64,000 nucleotides of DNA. It comes from Idiomarina abyssalis. GTDB lineage: Bacteria > Pseudomonadota > Gammaproteobacteria > Enterobacterales > Alteromonadaceae. The translations under genes and the position numbers were made by a program. A model generated the notes under the pieces. The model saw only the letters and a program-made list of their open reading frames with translations. It did no database searches and had not been told where the DNA came from. Below are positions 46,122-55,196 of this stretch, piece by piece. How positions within the stretch are numbered: position 1 is the first letter of the stretch; each line of letters opens with the position of its first letter. The stretch spans positions 992,001-1,056,000 of the forward strand of contig NZ_FPBE01000001.1 of assembly GCF_900116625.1 (NCBI RefSeq), in the 5' to 3' direction.

Positions 46122-47785
46122 GCGTCTTCCTCGTCGCGTAGCTCGCGGCGAAGTATCTTGCCTACGTTAGACTTCGGCAGTTCATCACGAAACTCAACCA
46201 GTTTAGGTACTTTGTATCCGGTCATGTTCTCGCGAGAAAAATCAATCACTTCACGTTCTGTTAATGACTTGTCTTTTGCCACAATAAAGACTTTAACCAC
46301 TTCACCCGAAGACTCATGCGGCACGCCAATAGCAGCCGACTCAAGAATTTTAGGGTGATCGGCTAAAACATCTTCGATTTCATTTGGATAAACGTTAAAG
46401 CCCGAAACTAAAATCATATCTTTTTTACGGTCTACAATTTTGAAGTAACCACGCTCGTCAACGGTTGCCATGTCACCCGTTGCAAACCAGCCGTCTTTAA
46501 TCGATTCAGCAGTAGCATCAGGACGGTTAAGATACCCGACCATAACTTGCGGGCCTTTTACTTCCAGCTCACCAGGTTCACCTAAAGGCACTTCTTCGCG
46601 GGTTTCAGGATCAACAATACGCACATCGGTGCTGGGTACCGGTAAACCAATGCTGCCAGTATAATGTTCAATGTCATACGGGTTAACGGTAACAACAGGC
46701 GCACACTCGGTTAAGCCATAGCCTTCAAGCAAACGAGACTTTGTGACACGTTCCCATTCTTCGGCAACCGCTTTCTGAACTGCCATGCCGCCACCCAACG
46801 CAACTTTCAGGTTAGAAAAGTTAACGTCTTTAAAGCCTTTGGTGTTCAACAGACCATTGAACAAGGTGTTAACACCGGAGATCATTGAGAAAGGATACTT
46901 ATTAAGCTCTTTCACAAAATTCGGCATATCACGCGGGTTAGTAATAAGTACGTTTTTACCACCATGCTTAATAAAAGTCAGGCAGTTCGCTGTTAACGCA
47001 AAGATATGATAAAGCGGTAGCGCCGTAATGATGGTTTCTTCGCCGTCACTCATAATAGGAGTGATGCACGCAGACACTTGTTCCAGGTTAGCCACCATAT
47101 TGCGGTGAGATAACATGGCACCTTTTGCTACGCCGGTGGTTCCGCCGGTGTACTGAAGAAACGCAATGTCATCACCGGTAACCTCAGGGCGCTGGTACTC
47201 GGCTATTGCGCCTTTCGCCATTGCCTGATTTAAGCTAACGGTCTCTTTTACATTATGAGAAGGCACCATGCGCTTTATGTACTTAACAACAAAGTTCACC
47301 AAGAAGCGCTTATGCACAGGTAACTGATCACCAATTTGTGTGGTGATAACGAAATCAAGCGGAGCTTCGTCTTTTATTTTGTCGTAGGTGTGAGCAAAGT
47401 TTTCTAAAATAACCAGGGCTTTTGCCTGAGAGTCGACCAGCTGATGCTTTAGCTCGCGCGGAGTGTAAAGTGGGTTGACGTTAACAACCGTCATTCCGGC
47501 ACGTAAAATACCGAACAAGACCACCGGATACTGAAGCAGGTTTGGCATCATGACCGCAACTGCATCGCCTTTTTTCAGCCCTTTACTTTGCAAGTAGGCC
47601 GCAAATTCGCGAGACTTCAAACCCAGCTCTTTAAAGCTCATTTCTGAGTCCATATTGACGAACGCCGTTTTCTCGCCGTACTTTTCTATGGACTGTTCCA
47701 GTATATCAACTAATGACGCAAAATGATCCGGATCAATGGTTTCCGGTACGCCTGCTGGGTAATTTTTCAGCCAAATTTTATCCAT
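46118..47785 (-). CDS. fadD: Long-chain fatty acid-CoA ligase
   Basis: A 555-residue AMP-forming acyl-CoA synthetase that activates fatty acids for beta-oxidation. The ATP/AMP motif is [19 protein letters not shown] and the acyl-CoA synthetase signature is [19 protein letters not shown] followed by [20 protein letters not shown]. It is close in length to E. coli FadD (561). A FadR-type operator lies 52 bp upstream. It is the first gene of the fadD-rnd-ycgL-transglycosylase-ycgN run. Confidence 0.95.
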   Translation of the reverse strand: MDKIWLKNYPAGVPETIDPDHFASLVDILEQSIEKYGEKTAFVNMDSEMSFKELGLKSREFAAYLQSKGLKKGDAVAVMMPNLLQYPVVLFGILRAGMTVVNVNPLYTPRELKHQLVDSQAKALVILENFAHTYDKIKDEAPLDFVITTQIGDQLPVHKRFLVNFVVKYIKRMVPSHNVKETVSLNQAMAKGAIAEYQRPEVTGDDIAFLQYTGGTTGVAKGAMLSHRNMVANLEQVSACITPIMSDGEETIITALPLYHIFALTANCLTFIKHGGKNVLITNPRDMPNFVKELNKYPFSMISGVNTLFNGLLNTKGFKDVNFSNLKVALGGGMAVQKAVAEEWERVTKSRLLEGYGLTECAPVVTVNPYDIEHYTGSIGLPVPSTDVRIVDPETREEVPLGEPGELEVKGPQVMVGYLNRPDATAESIKDGWFATGDMATVDERGYFKIVDRKKDMILVSGFNVYPNEIEDVLADHPKILESAAIGVPHESSGEVVKVFIVAKDKSLTEREVIDFSRENMTGYKVPKLVEFRDELPKSNVGKILRRELRDEEDA

Positions 47786-47836
47786 AAAAGGCTCCGCCTC
47801 TCACTATTTATCATTATTTTCAGTGGCGCAATCATC

Positions 47837-47852
47837 GCATATCCGACCAGTT
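47837..47852. promoter_or_regulatory. Putative FadR operator upstream of fadD
   Basis: On the minus strand this reads AACTGGTCGGATATGC, matching AACTGGTCCGAYMTGT at 14 of 16 positions. It lies 52-67 nt before the fadD ATG, in the 88-bp spacer after the hydrolase gene. Confidence 0.7.
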
Positions 47853-47873
47853 AATCCTAGTCGTTAACAACCG

Positions 47874-48743
47874 CTAAACGTGTGATTTGAGCAATTCAGC
47901 TATTTTTTCAGGTTGTTCCATATGCACGTGATGCCCACCTTCCAGCGTTACACAACTGAGCTTTAATACTTTATGCTGCCACTTTTCTAACGCGCTTTCT
48001 AACTTGTCATAGCCTTTACTGCCACGCACTACGACAACCGGCATAGTCAACTCTTGCAGAAGGTCATCGACAGCTGCACTGGGCAATCTATAGGGCGACG
48101 TTGCTTTCACTCTGGCATCTGCCCGCCAATGCCAGCGCCCATCTGAACGAAGTTCAGAACCGCGCTCTACAATTAGCTTAACCAAGTCGGACGAGAAATC
48201 TGCCTGTGCAGCACGAGCATCCACTGCAGAGTCAAAATTACTGTGGCTGCGCCAACGTGGCGTCTTTAATTTTTTCCGGCTTACAAAGCCCTGCTGTAAC
48301 TGTTCTCTGGCATTGGTTCCGTCAGAGACCAGCAAGCCAAAAGCTTCGACTAGGATTAAACTTTTTATCCGTTCGGGGCACAAAGCCGCCACAACATTAC
48401 TGACAAAGCCACCCATGGAATGACCTAACAAGGTTAACTGCTGCCAGCCTTGCTGCTCAATCAACTGCCATAAGTCATAAGCATAGTCGATAAAATGATA
48501 GTAGTTACCTGTAGGTCTGTGGTCACTGTGACCATGCCCGGGCCAGTCAAGTGCTAACAGACCACCGCGATCAGCTGACCAATTTGCGGCCAAAGGTAAA
48601 AAGCTGTGGCTATTGTCTAACCAACCGTGAGTTGCGACCACACGAATATCGTTTGGGTCACCCCAACAAAGGCCTCTTACCGTGCCCCAGTCGAGTTCAT
48701 AACTGACTGGGGTGGCTTGGTCTAATGCAATGCGGTAATCCAT
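47874..48743 (-). CDS. Alpha/beta hydrolase
   Basis: A 289-residue cytoplasmic hydrolase. It has the oxyanion loop THGWLDNSHSFLPLA, nucleophile elbow GHSMGGFVSNV, and the C-terminal histidine in LEGGHHVHMEQPEKI. No signal peptide. Similar hydrolases sit between slp and fadD in Vibrio and Shewanella. The substrate is unknown. It lies 11 bp after the slp-like gene. Confidence 0.83.
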   Translation of the reverse strand: MDYRIALDQATPVSYELDWGTVRGLCWGDPNDIRVVATHGWLDNSHSFLPLAANWSADRGGLLALDWPGHGHSDHRPTGNYYHFIDYAYDLWQLIEQQGWQQLTLLGHSMGGFVSNVVAALCPERIKSLILVEAFGLLVSDGTNAREQLQQGFVSRKKLKTPRWRSHSNFDSAVDARAAQADFSSDLVKLIVERGSELRSDGRWHWRADARVKATSPYRLPSAAVDDLLQELTMPVVVVRGSKGYDKLESALEKWQHKVLKLSCVTLEGGHHVHMEQPEKIAELLKSHV

Positions 48744-48754
48744 TATTTGGTGGA

Positions 48755-49333
48755 TTAATTGCGGTCTTTAGCAGGTGTACCAGAATTGTCCTGAACGCGA
48801 ACACGCACCGGAACAGGGTAACGGTATGGGTAATAAGGTGAATAGAAGTTGTGACGGAACCAAAGCGGTGAGTAATCAACTTCTACGTGGCTTTTCTTGC
48901 GCTCAGGCTGCCACAGGTAATAGCCTGTTGCTTCAATAACCGGATAGGTATAAACGTACTCGCCAATTTTGCCTTGTTGCGTTTGGCCAATGGTACCAAC
49001 AAAGCTCATTGAACGCCCTTGCTTATAAACATCGGGATCAATGAAGTCATTTACCACGGCTAAAAAACGACCCTGGCTATTATCGCTGACCTCAGGACGA
49101 CCCCAACGCTGCAGTGGAAAACTGACAATTTCCAGAACAGTATGGTCTTCGGCGTTGCGAACATCGGCAATAACTCCCCCCCAACGGGCAGGTTCACCGG
49201 CAACTTTCTCGCCCTGGTGTTTAGCGACTTTATAGCCAACTAAAGCCTCTTCGTTTTCACTGGCAATTTCATCAGGGACTGAGGAGCAGCCCACCAACAC
49301 CAATGCCATTAATGATGCATAAATAATTTTCAT
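48755..49333 (-). CDS. slp: Slp-family outer-membrane lipoprotein
   Basis: A 192-residue lipoprotein. The signal peptide ends at a lipobox LVGC (cysteine about residue 16). The mature domain has GEPARWGGVIADVRNAEDHT, RPEVSDNSQGRFLAV and DPDVYKQGRSMSFVGTI, all typical of Slp (starvation lipoprotein). I used ATG 49333, with TGAGGT 8 nt upstream; the longer frame starts at a GTG 12 bases earlier. The C-terminus is Tyr/Arg/Pro-rich (YYPYRYPVPVRVRV). Confidence 0.88.
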   Translation of the reverse strand: MKIIYASLMALVLVGCSSVPDEIASENEEALVGYKVAKHQGEKVAGEPARWGGVIADVRNAEDHTVLEIVSFPLQRWGRPEVSDNSQGRFLAVVNDFIDPDVYKQGRSMSFVGTIGQTQQGKIGEYVYTYPVIEATGYYLWQPERKKSHVEVDYSPLWFRHNFYSPYYPYRYPVPVRVRVQDNSGTPAKDRN

Positions 49334-49345
49334 AACAGACCTCAC

Positions 49346-49645
49346 TCAGGCGTAAACATCAACACCAAACATTGACGTGATTTGTTCTCTTTTCTCACTT
49401 AACGCGATATTTTGATACGCATTGAGTGCTTTCTGAGAACGCTGTGGTGGTTCATCGTAAAACGTATTCAATGACTCCCACCGTTCCGCACGCCGCTGAC
49501 TTTGCCGCACATTAGGGACAACTTGCCGGGACTCAGCAACTTCCGCCCGGTTGTTCCCCTGGCGTTGCTGATCCTCTGGCGCAGGCCTTTGCGGTGCCTG
49601 CTGCTGATTGTTTAGCGGCTGAACCGCTTGCGGATTAATTCGCAC
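49346..49645 (-). CDS. Small Gln/Arg-rich protein of unknown function
   Basis: A 99-residue protein, low-complexity and probably disordered in the first half (PQAVQPLNNQQQAPQRPAP), with a better-conserved second half (ESLNTFYDEPPQRSQKALNA) and C-terminus FGVDVYA. The start may be GTG 49645; no clear ribosome site is seen, so the true start is uncertain. A small protein is kept at this place between tsaB and slp in related bacteria, as I recall. It shares its DxYA ending with the product of 52375-52650. Confidence 0.6.
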   Translation of the reverse strand: MRINPQAVQPLNNQQQAPQRPAPEDQQRQGNNRAEVAESRQVVPNVRQSQRRAERWESLNTFYDEPPQRSQKALNAYQNIALSEKREQITSMFGVDVYA

Positions 49646-49711
49646 GTCAACGATGACTCATCTGTTACTAAGACTGGTTTTATTATGGCGAGTTCAGTGC
49701 CATTCGGCAAG

Positions 49712-50407
49712 TTACCGACCCGGCAATTTTTTCCAGGTTACTTCATTACGTACATAAAGCGGTTCCAGATGCTCCGCACTTACGGCTGAAACCTCACCTT
49801 TCACAGCGACTGTAAGCATATCCTCTGCCAGTGGCAGCCGACAATCGTTGCTGTATTTTAATTTTTTATTCGGATCCAGCACGTCAGAATAGTTATCCCA
49901 ACCAGTACCCGCCGTATAGAATCCTTGCAGATCATGCTCTGAAAACAAGTCCGCAGATGGCACCGCAACAGCCGGTTCTGTTATAGCTTCCGCAACACCA
50001 TTCTTGCTGCGATAAAGGCCGTAATAAATTTCGCCCATGCGTGCATCAATGCAGGCAACAACGGCTTCTGCACCATGCTTGCGTATAGCCTGCTGCGCTA
50101 ACGCCTGCAAGCTACTGACTGGAAACACCGGCAGTTCGGAGCTAAAAGCCAGCCCCTGCGCCATCGACACGCCAATACGTACTCCGGTAAAACTTCCCGG
50201 GCCGACACCGACAACCAGCCCGTCCAACTGATTCAAGTTTGTTTCTGCCTGCTGCAGTACTTTTTCAACAAAAGGCAGTAACCGCTGCGAATGCTCTCTT
50301 GGGCTTTCAATCGCTTCACTTAAAAAGGTGTTTTGCCACTGTAAAGCCACGGAGCAATTTTCAGTTGATGTATCAACTGCTAGTAAGTTCTTCATTTTTG
50401 GTTTCAT
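49712..50407 (-). CDS. tsaB: tRNA threonylcarbamoyladenosine biosynthesis protein TsaB
   Basis: A partner of TsaD, TsaE and TsaC in t6A37 modification of ANN-decoding tRNAs. It has NLLAVDTSTENCSVALQ near the N-terminus and VVGVGPGSFTGVRIGVSMAQ, the TsaB/YeaZ signature. Three possible starts exist: TTG 50419, ATG 50407 and ATG 50395. I chose 50407, which follows an AGAGAAAG ribosome site, giving 231 residues; 50395 would fit the E. coli N-terminus (MRILAIDT) best. It overlaps the 3' end of yoaA, as these genes are adjacent in E. coli. Confidence 0.92.
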   Translation of the reverse strand: MKPKMKNLLAVDTSTENCSVALQWQNTFLSEAIESPREHSQRLLPFVEKVLQQAETNLNQLDGLVVGVGPGSFTGVRIGVSMAQGLAFSSELPVFPVSSLQALAQQAIRKHGAEAVVACIDARMGEIYYGLYRSKNGVAEAITEPAVAVPSADLFSEHDLQGFYTAGTGWDNYSDVLDPNKKLKYSNDCRLPLAEDMLTVAVKGEVSAVSAEHLEPLYVRNEVTWKKLPGR

Positions 50408-52325
50408 CTTTCTCTGCAACCTGCGCTAAAAATTCCAGCGCCTGATTTAAATCGCGGGTTCGTGACATAGCCGGAAGGCTGGATAAAAATTGTTTGCCGT
50501 ATTGGCGCGTAACCAGACGACTGTCGCAAACAATTAATACGCCGGAGTCGTCTTTGTCGCGAATTAAGCGCCCTGCCCCCTGCTTTAAAGCAATGATGGC
50601 CTGTGGTAATTGTATCGTGCTAAAAGCATCAACGCCACGTAGCCGTGCGTCTTCAACACGGGCATTTAATAACGGGTCATCGGGTGATGCAAACGGGAGT
50701 TTATCAATAATAACGCAGCGTAACGCCTCACCACGTACATCGACCCCTTCCCAAAAAGAAGAGGTTCCCAACAGAACGGCATTGCCCTTTTTCGTGAAGG
50801 TTTCCAATAATTCTGTTTTGCCCGATTCGCCCTGAACCAGAATATCCCGGTCCAACCGGTCCCTTAATATTGTTGCCATTTGTTGCAGCATTCGGTGGCT
50901 GGTAAACAACAAAAATGTGCCGCCTCGGTTTACCTGAACGCACTGCTCAGCAATTTCTGTCAGCATTTGATGCCGGTTTGGATCATTGGCCTCGGGCAAA
51001 TAACGTGGCAGACACAATTTAGCCTGGCTGGCGAAGTCAAATGGGCTTTCCAGCAACAGCGTATCGGCCTCTTCTATACCCAGACGCTTGGTAAAGTAGT
51101 CAAACTGGCCGTTAACAGCCAGCGTTGCGGAGGTAAACACCCAGCTCATTTTGTTGCGTTTGATATAACCACCAAAGGTTTTAGCAACGCTTAACGGTGT
51201 CTGGTGCAAACTGACATGCCGCGGCGTGGTTTCGAACCAGAAGCTGTAACCCGTGCGATCCACATCCATTAACTGACGCCATATGTAGAGATGCTGCTCG
51301 GCACGTTCATGCAAGTTATCCAGGTCTTTATTACGGCCTATGGCGGTTTTCATAACCTCGGTCAGCAAAGTCAGACGTTCCTGCACACGCTCTGCGACTT
51401 CCGCCACCTCCGGCTTTTTACGCCAGTCACGCCAATTGCCGCGCATAGGGTCTCGTGGAAACAGCAATCGCCAGTCTTTCAGAGTCTGCAATAACGTACG
51501 AGCCATAGCGCTGCCCTGAGACAAGTCCTTAAGCTCAGTCATACACAAACGTTGAAGCTCCTCACACAATTCGGATAATTGTCGACTGGAAACTGTTTCG
51601 CCAAAGTACTGGCTGGCGATATCCGGAATTTGATGCGCTTCATCAAACACCACAGTATCAACACTGGGAATCAACTCGCCAAAGCCCGTGTCCTTTAGCG
51701 CCATATCGGCAAAGAAAAGGTGATGATTCACCACCACAATGTCGGCTTCCATGGCTTCTTTGCGGGCTTTGACTAAGTGGCAGTCTTCATACACCGGGCA
51801 GTCGCGGCCCAGGCAGTTGTCCTGAGTACTGGTAACCTGAGGCAAAACCGAGGCGTCTTCCGGCAGAGCATTCAACTCCCCCATGTCGCCGCTGCGTGTC
51901 GATGTCGACCAACGCTTGACGGTAATTAACTGACTCTGAATGTCTTTATTGAATTGGCCGGCTTGCTGAACCGCCTGTTCCATGCGGTGCAGGCACAAAT
52001 AATTTGAACGACCTTTAAGTAAGGCGACAACTTTTTCAGGCGCCAGCACTTTTTTTAGCGTGGGTAAGTCACGGTGGAACAATTGTTCCTGGAGGTTTTT
52101 AGTTCCGGTGGAAATAATGGCTTTACCTTTACCCAGCAGAACTGGAGCAAGATACGCAAAAGTTTTCCCGGTACCGGTTTCGGCCTCAACAACAAGTTGG
52201 CCTTTTTTCTTAACGGTGGCAGCTATGGCTTCTGCCATCTGCTGCTGAGCGGCCCGCGGCTGGAAGTTTGTAATTGCCTGCGCCAGTTCGCCTGTTGGCT
52301 TAAATACTGATAGAACTGTTGCCAT
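50373..52325 (-). CDS. yoaA: YoaA-type DinG-family ATP-dependent helicase
   Basis: A 650-residue superfamily 2 helicase. Walker A is EAETGTGKTFAYLAP and the DEAH box is VVFDEAHQIPD. Fe-S cysteines occur in NYLCLHRMEQ, NCLGRDCPVYEDC. The C-terminal helicase motifs include LLFTSHRMLQQMA and QGAGRLIRDKDD. Length and the coupled tsaB downstream point to YoaA (636 residues in E. coli) rather than DinG. E. coli YoaA works with the HolC subunit in repair of stalled forks. Confidence 0.9.
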   Translation of the reverse strand: MATVLSVFKPTGELAQAITNFQPRAAQQQMAEAIAATVKKKGQLVVEAETGTGKTFAYLAPVLLGKGKAIISTGTKNLQEQLFHRDLPTLKKVLAPEKVVALLKGRSNYLCLHRMEQAVQQAGQFNKDIQSQLITVKRWSTSTRSGDMGELNALPEDASVLPQVTSTQDNCLGRDCPVYEDCHLVKARKEAMEADIVVVNHHLFFADMALKDTGFGELIPSVDTVVFDEAHQIPDIASQYFGETVSSRQLSELCEELQRLCMTELKDLSQGSAMARTLLQTLKDWRLLFPRDPMRGNWRDWRKKPEVAEVAERVQERLTLLTEVMKTAIGRNKDLDNLHERAEQHLYIWRQLMDVDRTGYSFWFETTPRHVSLHQTPLSVAKTFGGYIKRNKMSWVFTSATLAVNGQFDYFTKRLGIEEADTLLLESPFDFASQAKLCLPRYLPEANDPNRHQMLTEIAEQCVQVNRGGTFLLFTSHRMLQQMATILRDRLDRDILVQGESGKTELLETFTKKGNAVLLGTSSFWEGVDVRGEALRCVIIDKLPFASPDDPLLNARVEDARLRGVDAFSTIQLPQAIIALKQGAGRLIRDKDDSGVLIVCDSRLVTRQYGKQFLSSLPAMSRTRDLNQALEFLAQVAEKDETKNEELTSS

Positions 52326-52374
52326 AACCCTAACCGCTAAAAAAATAGACGCGTATTATGACATAGATGTTTGC

Positions 52375-52650
52375 TCAGGCGTAGGTGTCTATATGTCCTG
52401 AAGATGAGGTTTCATCGTCATCTGCAAGCTCTTCAACTTCCGTTTGAGCAGATGGCTGGCCTTGCTGCTGGTGTTGCTCATTTTCCTGTCTTTGCTTGTC
52501 GCTGTTAACAGTCGAACCTTCTTCTTCATTGACGGCGCGAAGCTCTTGTATTTTTTCAACCTGGTTGATTTTCATCTGCTCACGGGCGTGGTCCACAGGC
52601 ACACGAGTGTCTTTGGGGATCAGCGGAACCATTGCATCAAAGTTAGCCAT
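52375..52650 (-). CDS. Small acidic, Gln-rich protein upstream of yoaA
   Basis: A 91-residue protein with no signal peptide: a conserved-looking N-terminus (MANFDAMVPLIPKDTRVPVD) followed by a charged, Gln/Glu-rich, probably unstructured tail ending SGHIDTYA. I do not recognise its function. It begins at an ATG and lies 49 bp ahead of yoaA. It shares its ending with the small gene at 49346-49645, which flanks the yoaA-tsaB pair on the other side. Confidence 0.6.
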   Translation of the reverse strand: MANFDAMVPLIPKDTRVPVDHAREQMKINQVEKIQELRAVNEEEGSTVNSDKQRQENEQHQQQGQPSAQTEVEELADDDETSSSGHIDTYA

Positions 52651-52754
52651 TGCTTTTGTCTTACGCCTCTTCAGAAGGTTTGTTATTTATTTGACTATAC
52701 AACCACTGGTTAAATAATAACCTGATATCGACTGAATAACCAATAAGTTTACTC

Positions 52755-52782
52755 TTGCATTACATTTCTCAAGTGTTATAGT
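52755..52782 (+). promoter_or_regulatory. Promoter of the his operon
   Basis: TTGCAT (52755-52760) and TATAGT (52777-52782) with 16 bp spacing, about 46 bp before the leader peptide ATG. Confidence 0.65.
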
Positions 52783-52828
52783 GCTATACAACTTAACGAA
52801 GTACATTTATTTCTTTGGAGCGTTAATC

Positions 52829-52879
52829 ATGCATTTTGTTCACAGCCACCACCATCATCATTGGAATTGTATGGCTTAG
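52829..52879 (+). CDS. hisL: his operon leader peptide
   Basis: A 16-residue peptide, MHFVHSHHHHHWNCMA, with seven histidines, five of them in a row. GGAG lies just before the ATG. Ribosome stalling at the His codons when charged tRNA-His is scarce would let the following RNA form an antiterminator. It is followed by the inverted repeat GGCTAGC/GCTAGCC (52898-52920) and the attenuator terminator (52937-52976). This is the classical his attenuation layout. Confidence 0.93.
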   Translation: MHFVHSHHHHHWNCMA

Positions 52880-52936
52880 CCGTGAACTTAATGTTTGGGC
52901 TAGCCGTATAAACGCTAGCCTTTCGATTGACTATAC

Positions 52937-52976
52937 AACCCCCGAAAGGCATCCACCTTCGGGGGTTTTTTATTTT
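52937..52976 (+). terminator. his attenuator
   Basis: AACCCCCGAA / TTCGGGGGTT with a small A bulge and further GG/CC pairs towards the loop, ending in a T-rich tail (six Ts, A, four Ts). It lies between hisL and hisG. Upstream GGCTAGC/GCTAGCC (52898-52920) is the likely competing stem. Confidence 0.9.
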
Positions 52977-52986
52977 AGGAGCTGTT

Positions 52987-53880
52987 ATGACTGACCGTTT
53001 AACCATCGCGATACAGAAATCTGGACGACTGAGTAAAGAATCTATGGCACTGCTGAACGCCTGTGGCGTGAAATTCAGTGTTAACGAAGCGCGTTTAATT
53101 GCGCACAGCACCAGTCATCCTATCGATTTACTGCGCGTTCGTGATGATGACATTCCCGGTCTGGTTATGGACGGTGTGGTTGATTTAGGTCTGGTTGGCG
53201 AAAACGTGCTGGAAGAAGCTCGGTTAGAGCGCATTGCAACCGATTCTGTCGCGGCCTATCAGCCATTACGTGGACTTGAGTTCGGTCAGTGCCGATTGTC
53301 GTTGGCGGTTCCACGAGAAAGCCAGTATCAGTCATTAAAAGATTTAGACGGCTTAAGAGTCGCAACCACCTACCCTCAGTTGCTTAAGCGTTACCTGAAA
53401 GACAACGGCGTGAATGCGCGTACGGTAATGCTGACTGGTTCTGTGGAGGTTGCTCCCCGTGCCGGTCTGGCTGAAGCTATCTGTGACTTAGTATCCACCG
53501 GTGCTACGCTGGAAGCGAACGGACTCGTAGAGAAAGATGTGATATTCCGTTCCCAGGCTCAGCTAATACAACGCGCTGACAGCCTGTCGGAAGAAAAACA
53601 AGCCATGATAGATCAGTTGCTGCCACGCATAGACGGTGTGCAAATGGCGCGGGAAAGCAAATACATTATGCTGCACGCTCCAAAAAACAAATTAGAGCAA
53701 GTGGTCGAGTTATTACCCGGTGCAGAAACCCCCACCATTTTGCCGCTTAGCCACACCGACGAGCAAGTTGCCGTACACATGGTCAGCACCGAGAAGCTAT
53801 TCTGGGAAACCATGGAAGATCTTAAGTCTATGGGCTGCAGTTCAATACTTGTATTGCCTATTGAAAAAATGATGGGGTGA
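52987..53880 (+). CDS. hisG: ATP phosphoribosyltransferase (long form)
   Basis: A 297-residue first enzyme of histidine synthesis, joining ATP and PRPP. It opens [20 protein letters not shown]. The PRPP-binding region is [16 protein letters not shown]. The C-terminal regulatory domain ([21 protein letters not shown]) marks the long, histidine-inhibited form. The ATG at 52987 has TAGGAG upstream; the longer frame begins in the attenuator. Overlaps the hisD frame by a few bases. Confidence 0.96.
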   Translation: MTDRLTIAIQKSGRLSKESMALLNACGVKFSVNEARLIAHSTSHPIDLLRVRDDDIPGLVMDGVVDLGLVGENVLEEARLERIATDSVAAYQPLRGLEFGQCRLSLAVPRESQYQSLKDLDGLRVATTYPQLLKRYLKDNGVNARTVMLTGSVEVAPRAGLAEAICDLVSTGATLEANGLVEKDVIFRSQAQLIQRADSLSEEKQAMIDQLLPRIDGVQMARESKYIMLHAPKNKLEQVVELLPGAETPTILPLSHTDEQVAVHMVSTEKLFWETMEDLKSMGCSSILVLPIEKMMG

Positions 53881-53882
53881 TC

Positions 53883-55196
53883 ATGAGTGAATTACAGATA
53901 CCCATTGAACAGTGGCAAAGCCTGTCGGAAGCGGAGCAAGCTCAACGCTTAGCGCGTCCCGGACGGGCTCAGGCGGAATCTTTACGTGAGAAAGTCTCTG
54001 TTATTCTAAGCGACGTGCGTGATAACGGTGAGCGCGCGGTACTGAATTATACCCGCGAGTTCGACAACCCGGAGGCGACCTCATTGCGCATGAGCAGTGA
54101 ACAAGTCGATGCGGCTATAGCGGGTTTAGATGACAAAATAAAACGCGCCATAAACACCGCGTACCAAACGATCTATCGCTTTCACGAAGCACAGCGCCCG
54201 CAGAACTTAAGCATTGAAACCGCGCCAGGCGTGCAGTGTGAGTTGCGTTATACGCCGTTAGATGCGGTCGGTTTATACATTCCCGGTGGCAGCGCAACCT
54301 TGCCATCCACTGCATTAATGCTGGGTGTGCCGGCGCAAATTACCGGGTGTCAGCGTGTGGTTATGGTTAGCCCGCCTAATAAGCAGGGTGAATTACCAGC
54401 CGCCCTGCTCTACGCGGCTAAGTGTTGCGGAGTGACTGATATTCTGCTGTGTGGCGGCGCTCAGGCAATTGGCGCGCTGGCCTACGGCATAGAGTCATCG
54501 CCCGCGGTGGGTAAAGTCTTTGGTCCGGGAAACAGTTTTGTGACCGAAGCCAAGCAACAGGTGAGTCAAAATGACAGCGGCTGTGCCATGGACTTACCGG
54601 CAGGCCCCTCCGAGCTTTTGGTTATTGCTGATGACAGTGCAAACCCCGCTTATGTGGCGGCGGATTTACTCTCGCAGGCTGAGCACGGCCCTGACTCTCA
54701 GGTTATTTTGCTTACGCCATCAATGGCTGTAGCCGAAAATGTACGACAGGAGCTGATTGCACAGTGCGCTCAGTTAAGCCGTGCCGATATTGCCGAGCAG
54801 GCATTACAGGCCAGTCGTCTACTGGTGGTTTCAGACATGAATGAAGCCATAGCCATTAGCGAAACCTACGCGCCCGAACACCTCTCTATTCAGACGGATA
54901 ACGCGCGTGAGCTGCTGCCACAGTTAACCCGCGCAGGCTCTGTCTTTGTCGGACACTATACGCCGGAATCCGGCGGTGATTACGCCACCGGCACCAACCA
55001 CGTACTGCCAACCTATGGCTATGCCCGCAATTACAGCAGCCTTGGACTGGTCGACTTTTACCGTCGCTATACGGTACAGGAAGCCAGTCAGGATGGGCTA
55101 CGCCAGTTAGCAGAAGCCATTACCACTCTGGCCGACGTTGAAGGCTTAGACGCACACAAGCGTGCCGTAACTATTCGCACGGAGAATAAGCCATGA
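53883..55196 (+). CDS. hisD: Histidinol dehydrogenase
   Basis: A 437-residue enzyme that oxidises histidinol to histidine in two NAD+ steps. It has YIPGGSATLPSTALML, then VFGPGNSFVTEAKQ, then PSELLVIADDSANP and the zinc-binding AEHGPDSQVIL. The ATG at 53883 follows GGGG; the in-frame GTG at 53877 is a weaker alternative. Overlaps hisC by 4 bases. Confidence 0.95.
   Translation: MSELQIPIEQWQSLSEAEQAQRLARPGRAQAESLREKVSVILSDVRDNGERAVLNYTREFDNPEATSLRMSSEQVDAAIAGLDDKIKRAINTAYQTIYRFHEAQRPQNLSIETAPGVQCELRYTPLDAVGLYIPGGSATLPSTALMLGVPAQITGCQRVVMVSPPNKQGELPAALLYAAKCCGVTDILLCGGAQAIGALAYGIESSPAVGKVFGPGNSFVTEAKQQVSQNDSGCAMDLPAGPSELLVIADDSANPAYVAADLLSQAEHGPDSQVILLTPSMAVAENVRQELIAQCAQLSRADIAEQALQASRLLVVSDMNEAIAISETYAPEHLSIQTDNARELLPQLTRAGSVFVGHYTPESGGDYATGTNHVLPTYGYARNYSSLGLVDFYRRYTVQEASQDGLRQLAEAITTLADVEGLDAHKRAVTIRTENKP

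Noticed and set aside
52829-52879. His-rich peptide as a metal-binding protein
   Set aside because: Position before an attenuator and hisG explains it as the his operon leader.
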